Origin: Diplonema papillatum
Taxonomy: Eukaryota; Euglenozoa; Diplonemea; Diplonemida; Diplonemidae
Length of the DNA stretch: 64,000 bases
Assembly: GCA_030068145.1 (NCBI GenBank)
Contig: JAPJBO010000465.1
Span: 62,001 to 126,000, forward strand
Reading direction: 5' to 3'
Below are positions 44,885-64,000 of this stretch, piece by piece; position 1 is the first letter of the stretch; every line of letters starts with the position of its first letter. A program made the position numbers and the translations under genes. The notes under the pieces were generated by a model. The model made no database searches. It had not been told where the DNA came from and was given only the letters and a program-made list of their open reading frames with translations.

Positions 44885-45755
44885 TTTGCAAGAAGGCAGG
44901 TTGTGATGGATTCACTGCAGCTTCTTCCGCGTGCCGTCGCTGAGCTCCGCCACGCCAGGTTCTTCCTCGCCAGGAGGTGGTACAGCTGCGCGGCCCCCAC
45001 TCGCTGTGCTGCCGAAACTGCTTTCCGAGCGCACTGGCCCCGGCTTTAAGCGCCCATTCTTGGGCGACCCGAGCTAATCCGACCAGTTGGTCGCAGAGCG
45101 TGGTGACCAGCTTGTCGCATTGGGAGACGAAGTGGTTGCCAGGGGAGTGTTGTGTTTGTACTCGGCTCAGGGCTTACGCTCCGTTTTCGGTCTCAGAGAA
45201 AAAATACGTGTGGTCCACGTGTGGGCGCTTAAGGTTCGAGGGGAAAAAACAAAGAAATAGCGTCGCTACTGGACTTGGCGACACCTGGCTGTGCGGCCTT
45301 GACCGCTAGTGGGCCTAGACTCTCACAGTTTCACTGAGGGAGTTGATGCACCACGAAAAGTCGATTAGAGAACTTCACACAGCCTTCAGGGTGTGGTTGG
45401 TTCAAAGAAAAATTCAAGTTCTCGCCCAAGCTCGTTTCCCCGGGTTAAGGCAGTCACTCCACATTCCCTTGCGCTAGTGCTATCAGTTACAAAGACGTGT
45501 TCTTACTTCTCCCTTTCTTCTAGGCAGTTCGTCAGACAATACGAAGAGCAGAAAGTCCCCTGCATGTGGACCAACAAATCAAAATCCACATGTGGTACCT
45601 GTGGATTCACACGTGGGGGAACAAAAACCAAAAAGAATTAACGTGTGGAAATCCACACGTTCCACACGTGGAGCGTAAGCCCTGACTCGGCTCCGAGCTG
45701 GAAAAGAGTGTCGCCGACGCTGGAAATCTTGCTCCCGAGCACGCGGATCTGAAAA
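44885..45755 (-). pseudogene. Partial exon duplicate, split by a MITE
   Basis: The segments 44885-45159 and 45685-45755 together match about 44165-44500 of the neighbouring exon (from RKRLQWIHHD-like codons back to LGSKISSVGDTLFQLGAEY), with deletions and frameshifts. A 517-bp element is inserted between them at CTCGGCT. The copy ends near 45748, after the GCTCCCGAGCACGCG word. Confidence 0.9.
45168..45684. mobile_element. hAT-like MITE, 517 bp
   Basis: Terminal inverted repeats of 15 bp (CAGGGCTTACGCTCC) bound the element. It is flanked by an 8-bp target-site duplication, ACTCGGCT, at 45160-45167 and 45685-45692. CAGGG-type ends with an 8-bp duplication are the hAT signature. Subterminal repeats around CCACACGTG occur near both ends. 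The interior (45315-45560) is related to 19590-19900 in the AP-3 sigma intron. No transposase is encoded. Confidence 0.93.
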
Positions 45756-45942
45756 AATCCCATGTCATGTTTACATTCTGGAGAAAACGGAAGAGGGGGG
45801 GTAAGGAAAAAGTTCTAAAATCGCTTAAACAGAAGGATTGGGCAAATCGCTTTCCAAAGAAGCAAACGACGGACAAAAAGACTGACACAATGATTCATAC
45901 AAGCCCAGGACAAGCAAACTAGACGTTGTCCACGGCACTCAC

Positions 45943-46116
45943 CCTTGTCAGGAAGATGGTACTGATTTCCGAGCACTTGTAAGCGTACTCCTTCTTGAAT
46001 TTGTGAGCGAAATCTTGTAACGGGCGAGTTTTTGCGGCCGCAGCAGCTAACCTTTCCCTCGATGGCATACTCGAAGTGGGAAGAACGTCACTTATGGTGG
46101 TCACGTTCGGCAGGTT
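45943..46116 (-). CDS. Candidate internal exon (58 codons)
   Basis: The segment is bounded by a CTAG acceptor and a good AGG|GTGAGT donor, and is open and in phase 0 at both ends. It reads NLPNVTTISDVLPTSSMPSR, then an Ala run, then FAHKFKKEYAYKCSEIST. It could join the exon at 44766, placing the exon duplicate and the MITE in one intron. No homology supports this. It remains a prediction. Confidence 0.3.
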
Positions 46117-46643
46117 CTAGGAAAAGAGCGTTGCGGCCACTGCATTGTTTGCAATTTCCAGCAAGCGTGCTACTCGGTCTCGCAGGTTGTAACCGAGTTG
46201 AGCTCGTGTAGTGTTTGCACAAGAAGGAAGTGTCGTCTGTCGCCAGCTTCATCTGGCAAGCCGGTAGTGGCACCAAGGAGTCGATGGAATCCTTATTATA
46301 TGCACGGGTTTGCGACGCATGAACTCAGATGAAGAAACCTCGACCTGCATCTCACGATATTGAGGTCATTCACCTTCGTATTGATACCACACAACTTCGG
46401 TCGGTGCCTTGGACTTTCACTGCGTTCACTGTTTTCTGAGGAGTGTCTAAGACCGCCTCCCTCATATTTGTTGTGCCTCAAATGGTTCAAGTAGAAAGAT
46501 TCACGCCCAATCTCCCAAATGCCTCCGGAGTTGATCAGAGGGTACCCAGGAGTGTGGAGCAGGGGGGGGGTCTTTTCGCTTCAACCGGGGCGGTGGCTGA
46601 TGGGTGGTTTCTGGGGGGGAACTGCTCTCGGCGGTGATTATTA

Positions 46644-47263
46644 TTAATAACCGGGGGGGTGGGAGCCTCCTTCGGGGGCGGTGGTTGCTGGTTGCCCCCC
46701 GGGGGGCGCCGCTTTTTCAAGAGCTGTGAGTTGCTCAGTTGTCATACGCCCTGATTTAAGGCAAATTTGGCAGTTCTTTACTTTTGCGGTTTTCCGTAGG
46801 ACGGCTAGCCCACTCTCGTGGCGGAGCACACCCATCATGCACGTCCCGTAGATCGCCATCCGGTGCTCCTCGCAGTATAGGACGGCTAGCCCACTCTCGT
46901 GGCGGAGCACACCCATCATGCACGTCCCGTAGATCGCCATCCGGTGCTCCTCGCAGTATAGGACGGCTAGCCCACTCTCGTGGCGGAGCACACCCATCCG
47001 CAGATCGCCATCCGGTGCTTCTCGCAGTATAGGACGGCTAGCCCACTCTCGTGGCGGAGCACACCCATCATGCACGTCCCGTAGATCGCCATCCGGTGCT
47101 CCTCGCAGTATAGGACGGCTAGCCCACTCTCGTGGCGGAGCACACCCATCACGCACGTCCCGCAGATCGCCATCCGGTGCTTCTCGCAGTATAGGACGCC
47201 TAGCCCACTCTCGTGGCAGGCTTCGTAGCCACGCCTGTTTCTTGTCCGACGAGACGTCGTCAC
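46644..47263 (-). pseudogene. B-box-like zinc-finger tandem array with frameshift
   Basis: The minus strand encodes a 27-residue repeat of the form CGTCVMGVLRHESGLAVLYC followed by EKHRMAI. The spacing of Cys and His, with LYCE.H...IC..C and a following H, resembles B-box zinc fingers of the TRIM type. The array ends in CQICLKSGRMTTEQL and a Gly/Pro-rich tail. Units start at 46799, 46880, 46961, 47032, 47113 and 47194; all are 81 bp except the 71-bp third unit. The 10-bp loss shifts the frame, so the array does not read through as one protein. No start codon is evident. Confidence 0.7.
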
Positions 47264-48985
47264 TCCCGGCGTATTACAGCCATGAGCATCTGTACCCCCC
47301 TAGTACATCGACACCGTAGTTGTACGGCAAGACCCCATCGTTCCTCAAGCACGGCGGCCGTGCAGACCGATCCCCGCGTCGCGGCGCACTCCGGATCTAC
47401 TGATACGCCACGCACTCCCACCAGACGTGTTCGACCGTCGCTCTTCCACGCCGATATGGTACACACACCATCTACCCCCCCGATCCCTCCGTAGCCGTGT
47501 CCCTGCTTACCTGCCAGATCCGTCCTGACGTAGCCTGCCCCGTTTCGAGAAACGACCCCAAGCCGGAATGTAAGGTCGGTGAGACAACAATGTCACCGAG
47601 ACAGGAGGCGTGCAAAGCGTTGTGCGGCGAATCAGTTGGCGTGCACTCCGTTGCGCGGTTCGAACCAGTTGGTGAACGGTCAAACTAGTGAAGCAAGCCA
47701 CAAACGAATGTTGCAAAGGCGGCAACCCGCCCCGTTTGGAGGAAGAGAGTAAAAGGGGAAACGAGGGGAGGGAGCTGGAATGGAAGGTCTGCAAAAATGC
47801 AAAATACTCGACGTAGCTGCTTTGACTAATGGAAGGGAGGAAATATAGAGGTAGAGGGGGCAAATACAATACGAACACAATCTGTTCTGTTGTGTACGCC
47901 CGTTCAACACGTGGTTCGGTAGTTACAGCACTTGGAACTCCTTCGGTTCTTTGTCTGGCAGCTTTGTCGAGCACTTCCTTCCAAGCTGGCGCTTGGCAAG
48001 CAAGAGCGTGAGCGCGGTTGTGTGAGGGAGCGAGAGGCCCTGTTTCTCAGTATATTAGTTAGTCGGTTAATGCTAATCCTCTGAGACTAGCGTCTTATAC
48101 GACAAAAAAAAACGGTGATTCTAGTTCCAACGCCGTGTGCAATCTGCGCTGATGGCAGTAGGCAAATAAGAGTCTGCTGACAATCCGTAAGCGCGCCTGT
48201 GCCCCCGAATGCTGCATCAGCTAAGACCGCGGGATTGTGGGCACACGATCAACCCTTCTCGCATCCGGTCAAAGGCCTCGTCCGACGACCTGACAACCTC
48301 GTAGCAGAGCGAAGATAGCAAACGGCGAAAGAAACAAAAAAGAAAACGAGTGGCCACGCCAGTAAGAGGCGCATGGTTCTGTTTGCTCTTTGACCTGTCG
48401 TTGTCGACGACAACCCCAGTACCAATTTCTCGAATCGACATTTTCCACAGTCACCCAATCTGGCTTTTTCGCTCGTTATAGCGTTGGACTAAGTAAGTTA
48501 AGGCGCTTTATTAGACGTAGACAAACGCCTATGTGTATCTAAAATAGAGGCCAGTCGGGTTTTCTGTAACCGTGATTCCGAGGGGGGTCAGTTTTGGTGT
48601 CATGCGACGTTTTGGTCGTTGGTTTGTTTGGTTTAAAAGAACATCTCTCCTTTTCTTGCCTTTCGCCATCTTCGGGGAAGAAACGCACACCACCCTGGCA
48701 CAAAGAAATACGTATTCCCGGGAAAAAGAGTGTGTCGGCCGCAAAAGAAAACATTGTTCCCCTTTTGTTAGGCTTTGCCGTCGGGCGAAAACGGCCCTCG
48801 GGGGGGAAAAAAGCACGCTTGTCTCCCGGTGAAAAGTAGGCTAAGCGTGCAGCGCAGCCAGCGATATCAAACGTTTGCAAACGTACGCTTGGACACAATT
48901 CGTCAAAACGAGAACGTTTGACAAACGTGCAAACCTAGCGTCTGTTCATCGATGTTCCCGGTCTGAACACAGTACTCGAAGTGGG

Positions 48986-49440
<455 letters not shown>

Positions 49441-50689
49441 TCAGGGTTTGCGATTAGAGGCACATTTCATCTGCATGTTCACTTGTTATGTCCATAACCA
49501 GTGACGATGCAACCGTTGGTTTCGTGTCCTTTTTAGTCGTGTGGGACCGACAATTTCTGAGATGAAGACTAGTGTTGTTTGTAGATTGGATTGAATTGTC
49601 ACGAGCACCTGCAATCTGCTCCTGCAGCTTCGACGTATTAACGGGACCCTGCAAGGGTGGCGGTCATGACGACAACTCAGAAGCTCTTCTTCTGGGGCCT
49701 TCCGGTTGACCATGACCAGCGCAATGTGTGAAATCCCCCTCCCGGCTCCCACCTCCCCATGCCCAGGCTGCAGGGGTGCACGCACCCCGCGCTTACCCCC
49801 GTGTGTGCACAACAGCGGGTACGAAACCCGCCATCGAGTTTGAAAGTTGCTTTTTCATGGCAAGACCAGCCCGGATTTAGCAATACATGCGGTCGAAATC
49901 AATGCCGTTCAAACCAAAACTTCAAACCAAGCAGGTTCTTCTCGCCCTGGCTTTCGCTCGCAAAAAAAAAAAAGATGATTTGATATTTGATTCGTTGCGC
50001 TAATCTCCCGTTTCCCAGGGGGGATCAGTTGGGGGCTATTTCTCCCGCCCTCCCCTGGTTCGCGCTTCCTTTTGTGTGGTATGTGTGTGGGATTGAAAAG
50101 CTTCCGCTGCAAATGGTGTCAATCGTAGTTGAGCTGCCGACACATGTGCTGTCATTCGTCGATCAGATTCCGTTTTCGAACGCTGAGGCGGGGGTGTCAA
50201 AAGTTGGCATTTGCTAGTAGTGTGAGAACGAGGTGCCAAGGCTCGTGTGGTCAACAAAAAAGCTTCAACAAAGTGGGTCTCCCACTCGCCTGTTGTGGGT
50301 AGCTTGGGCTCGAAGCCTGTCTTCCTTTGTTACTTGGATTGGCAACGGTGTCCCTGTGCAGTTTCGCCGACTTCGTTCAACCGCGTCGTGTGACTGCCTG
50401 CCATTCACTCCACTTTCACCCACCCACTGCAGAACCACGCGTCCGACCCGCTGGCTGTCTTTCTTTCTTCATCCTTCTCCACCCTCACGGTTCTCGCATT
50501 TCCACCCCCTCCAGCTCCGAGTGCGGCAGGGGGCGGGGGAAAAGTGTTCTGGTGCCGTTGCCCCCGATTTTCTTTCTATCGGCGTCGAAAGTTCGTCCTT
50601 TCCGCGTCGCGGTGGGGCTGCCAAGGGCCATAACCTATGAACTTCTTTGGGTCCACAACGTGGGTCCGCCTCTCCTGCCGAACCTTCTG

Positions 50690-50925
50690 TCCAGAAAAAC
50701 AGGTTCCGGCTGCTGCCACTCCAACTGCAATAGTTGAGTTTCAGCAACCAGTGGAAGAACTCAACCCTGGCTCCGTGCTGCCCGATTAGCAAGTACACAG
50801 TGCCAGGAACGCCGTCGTCGATGATCAGCGCACCGTCGATGAACATATCCGCGAGCTGTCAACAGAACTGAGACTGAACCCGTGGACGCCCGCCTGGGGT
50901 ACAGTCAAGTAACCACTCCACCGAG
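50690..50925 (-). pseudogene. PA14-domain gene fragment in copy A
   Basis: The minus strand retains AGVHGFSLSSVD and, after a frame break, MFIDGALIIDDG, LLIGQHGARVEFFHW and a damaged C terminus. These match AGIHSFSLEDG, MFIDGVLLIDEG and LSIGQHEVRVEFFFA of the intact gene at 52692-53222. The same fragment recurs at 57440-57675 and 62719-62954. Confidence 0.88.
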
Positions 50926-52658
50926 CGGCGGACAGGACATACTCAATACTGGACAGCTCGTGTGGACATCTGGACCACACCATTTGGGGCCCGAGTGAGA
51001 AGGCGGTACTTTGGGAAGGTCGTGTTGAAGTAAGGAAAAGCGGAACCCATAGAGTAATACGCGAAGTGCACGTGTTTGCGGGCCTTTTTGGTCCCTTATA
51101 TATGGACGGCAGATGTTCAAAAATACCTTGTATGGAGAACCTACCCTTATGTGGACATGGACGCCGTACTTTCAAAGAAGTTCCTTGTATGGACGACATA
51201 CTTTTTGGAAAAGTCCCTTGTTTGGACGACATACTTTTTGGAAAAGTCCCTTGTATGGACGGCGTACTTTCGTAAAGACCAGATAATCCCTTTGGGATAC
51301 AAAGCAAGACTTTTTGGCCAAGGTTTCAATATTCAGAATTTTGCCGACTCTTCATATTTTTGCCATTTTCTTTAGATACAGACTTTTTTGCAGAACAACA
51401 GCTACTGCAAAGGAAGCAAGTGCAATTTCATCGGTTCCTTGCATGCCTGTTGTTGCTCTTCGAACTTTGAACCAATCAACACTCCGTGAGACGGTGGCAG
51501 GTAAATAATGGGATCAGGGGTCAGGGAAAAATGGGATGGCTGGGAAAATGTGCTACTGGTTGTTTGTTGTGTGAGTGCTTTTGTCCGTCGATCTTGAGGA
51601 TGGAGATGATGCTGCACTCTGCTGACGCGGGAAATCCTGCCGTGTCAGTCAGTTTGATTCATCCGTGCCACTATGCCACAAAACAAGGTTTTAATTCTGA
51701 TGCGAGCCCTACCATAGGCTTTGTTGAGCGTCCTCGGCCTTCATGCTTTGAGCAACTCCTGCAGGTGGTTCCTCGCAACTAGCCGAAAAAACTTTGTCAC
51801 ACGAACATCGTATGCGGCTAACCGCAGTGGAAACGAACCAGGAGGAAGCAAACCTGTCGAGCTCTGCATGTTCAAAGTTCTGACGATCTATAATCGGTGG
51901 ACCAAGTTAGGGGCAGACTCGAGAAAGACAAAGCACTTGCGCTGCAGCAATCTTTGGGGGCAGGGAACCTGTGATGAACCGAAATGCCAAAACTCGGACC
52001 CAAGACTTGCTTCCTCAAGATGGCCTGCGCCGCGTCTGTTGCGCAGAGGTCGCGCACTCAGCTGTTGAAGCGTTCCGTCTATTGTTGTGTCGGCACAACC
52101 GTGCGGCCCATCCGGATGACCGAGGACCCAATTTTTTTGGACCCAAATTTGGAGCAGGTTTCACCACACCTGACAACGGACTTTTCCAAAAAATCAGGTG
52201 TCCATACAAGGGACCTGGGAAGTTTGTCCATAAAAGGGGCTATAAGACATCCTCCTCCTACTGCGTATACTGGCTCCGTCTGCTTCGTCTTTACCGTCGC
52301 GGATGATGCAAAAATCGAAAGTAGAAAGGTCGGGCAGAGATTCGGTGTGTTCGTCACAATCGTCGTGACGCCTCAGGACACGACTTCAGAAAAAGGGGGG
52401 CAAGGGTGGGTGGGCATGAAGTTACGATGTTTTCGGGATAGCGACGGGGTTATTTAACCTTGTACCAGTGTTAGGTATTCGTCGGATATATTAATATCTT
52501 CTAAGATCTGCGATCGTATACGACTAGAAAAAAATATCTCGTCCACACAAGGGACTTTTCCAAAATCAGGAGTCCATGCAAGGGAATTTTGAAAGTTTGC
52601 TGTCCATACAAGGGACCTTTTTTTTTTTCAAGTCAGGTGTCCATACAAGAGACTTTAC

Positions 52659-54116
52659 CCAATAAAAAACAAAAAAGTATTCGCGCATGCCTTAGCATCT
52701 TCCGGCTGCATCGACAGTCAGACAACTCAACGGGCTCAGCCTCTCTTTCGGGACCAGCACCATTTCGTCTCCCGGCTGTTGCCACTTCCACTGCAAGGAC
52801 GTAACACCTGCAAAAAAGAACTCCACCCTGACTTCGTGCTGCCCGATTGACAAGTTCACACTGCAAGCACTGCCCTCGTCGATGAGCAGCACACCGTCGA
52901 TGAACATCCGCGAGCTGGTGCCATCCTCAAGAGAGAACGAGTGGATGCCCGCATTGGTTACAGTCAAGTGCCCGGCATACCGAATCGCGAAACCGCTGCA
53001 GCAACCGGTGTAGTACAAGTAGGCATAATCGAGGTTGATACCTGATTGCGTCGAGGTTCCCGTCGGAGTAAGATCGTCGAAGTCTGGATAGTCGGATCTA
53101 GAAAGAGGACTCTGCCAGGTTCCAACGTATCGTTGTTGGTGGATCCCGGTACCGGACAACGGCGGGGCTGCAGCCTCAACCACGCTGGCCGCACCCAGCA
53201 GTGCCATCACGAATCCGCGCATCGTGTGTGTGTGTGTGTGTGTGGTTTTTTTTTTTTTTTTTTTTTGCTTTCAAACGCAGGGATTTATATAGCTTTTCCT
53301 CCTCTGCAGAAAAGTCCTTTTTCGCCCTCGGGGTCCTGTGGTGGATCCAAAATTAATTAGAATTGGTAGTCAAGAGGCAAGCACTACCAGGCCAGGCCAG
53401 CCCAACCCACCCAACCTCAGTGTTGGAACAAGAATCAGACGAAATGGTTAAGCTAATTTGTAAGAGAGAGGGGGGGGGTCTGGGGGGGCAGCGCCCCCCA
53501 GCGCACGGTACGGTACAGCGAAGAATTTCCGCACCGGTCAACTTCTAGTATTGAATCCAAATTCAGTTAGAACCGGTAGTCAACGTCTGATGCCGAACCC
53601 CAAATCTAATTAGAATCGGTACGCAACGTCCAATTTCAGATTCTGAATTTAATTAGAATTGGTAGTCAACGTTCAATTTCCGATCCCAAATTAATTAGAC
53701 TTGGTAGTCAACGTCTCGCCTCCCACTATCTCCTTTGGCCCTTCCGTCCCTGGCCCTCCTGCCTCCTCTTTCCCCTTCCTGCTCCCATGGCTTCGCCATG
53801 GCTTTCGCCATGACTTCGCCATGGCTTCGCCATGGCTTCGTCCCTCCCCTGTGGCTCACCCCCGCTGATCCCGGTTGGTAGTGACCCGGCCCTACCCCAA
53901 CCCCCAGCCCAAAATTAATTCAGTAGTAAGTGTTGAAATCATCGTTTGGGCCTCGTTCTCGGGTTTTTGAGCAGAAATTTTTTGAGTTGCACCCCCCCCC
54001 CCACGCTCCCCCATTGAGTCTGGGTCATAGTGGGTGCTTCCCCATTACAACTGTGGGCCTGATCCTGGCTCCTGGAAGCCGGTCCACAGTACCAGACCTT
54101 TTTTGACGACTTTTTG
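52659..54116. other. Spacer between macrosatellite copies A and B
   Basis: Unique sequence holding the PA14 gene, then a tandem repeat of about 45 bp (AATTAGAATTGGTAGTCAACG words, 53350-53720), then a run of CATGGCTTCGCCATGG palindromic words (53785-53845). Confidence 0.8.
52692..53222 (-). CDS. Secreted PA14-domain protein
   Basis: The ATG at 53222 opens a single-exon frame of 176 aa. Residues 1-18 (MRGFVMALLGAASVVEAA) form a signal peptide. The rest is one PA14 beta-sandwich: GINLDYAYLYYTGCCSGFAIRY, then AGIHSFSLEDGTSSRMFIDG, LLIDEGSACSVNLSIGQHEV and RVEFFFAG, closing with LQWKWQQPGDEMVLVP. The order F.IDG...I...G then G.H.V..E and W..PG matches the family. PA14 domains bind carbohydrate or mediate adhesion in many eukaryotes; here it would act outside the cell. 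The gene lies in the spacer between macrosatellite copies A and B, and each copy holds a broken piece of it. A (CA)n tract and a poly-A stretch sit immediately 5' of the ATG. Confidence 0.88.
   Translation of the reverse strand: MRGFVMALLGAASVVEAAAPPLSGTGIHQQRYVGTWQSPLSRSDYPDFDDLTPTGTSTQSGINLDYAYLYYTGCCSGFAIRYAGHLTVTNAGIHSFSLEDGTSSRMFIDGVLLIDEGSACSVNLSIGQHEVRVEFFFAGVTSLQWKWQQPGDEMVLVPKERLSPLSCLTVDAAGRC

Positions 54117-64000
<9,884 letters not shown>

Noticed and set aside
50036..50846. Short ORFs repeated in every macrosatellite unit as conserved genes
   Set aside because: Their conservation simply follows the near-identity of the units. None has a domain except the broken PA14 piece.

Overview
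This window is nuclear DNA of a eukaryote, most likely a single-celled protist whose lineage I cannot name from the sequence. Five multi-exon genes can be spliced on paper with exact GT-AG borders, and several donors read GTATGC. The gene content is eukaryotic: an AP-3 adaptor sigma subunit, a ubiquitin-like/MBT reader pair, a non-LTR retrotransposon, a hAT-type miniature element and rRNA-derived fragments inside introns. Every gene that I recognise lies on the minus strand.

Layout. 1-2,021: no recognisable gene. 2,022-4,630: two tandem paralogues with a ubiquitin-like domain, an MBT repeat and a C-terminal hydrophobic anchor. 6,645-16,560: a large coiled-coil gene of CCDC177-like type. Its intron carries a 3.9 kb 5'-truncated LINE (8,549-12,425) flanked by a perfect 39-bp target-site duplication. 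A degenerate copy of its 3' end lies downstream, and partial 5' copies plus a 13-unit 82-bp satellite lie upstream. 18,060-21,039: complete four-exon AP-3 sigma gene. 23,963-28,544: complete five-exon histidyl-tRNA synthetase gene of organelle/bacterial type; its introns hold scrambled rRNA pieces, and a 101-bp 3'-end unit is repeated after the stop. 30,280-32,745: a small unrecognised gene with degenerate partial copies on both sides and a (GCTGTT)n tract of about 340 bp. 35,270-38,372: a two-exon gene for a protein of three RidA-like domains, with two tandem copies of its 3' end. 40,262-41,870: a large imperfect inverted repeat. 43,822-46,116: an unrecognised gene with a C-terminal membrane segment, a partial exon duplicate and a 517-bp hAT-like MITE inserted in that duplicate. 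46,644-47,263: a B-box-like tandem array. 47,433-64,000: a near-identical macrosatellite (copy A, then a 1.46 kb spacer with a secreted PA14-domain gene, then head-to-tail copies B and C with a 5,291-bp period). Each copy contains a long (TG)n tract and a broken piece of the PA14 gene.

The genes do not form one pathway. AP-3 sigma serves vesicle traffic, HisRS translation, the RidA protein probably imine or enamine clearance, and the UBL-MBT pair possibly methyl-lysine reading at a membrane. What unites the window is its architecture. At least five genes are accompanied by partial, decayed duplicates of their own ends, and the introns are filled with dispersed repeat families shared between genes. 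The copy structure of the macrosatellite and the echoes could partly reflect assembly, so long reads would be decisive there.
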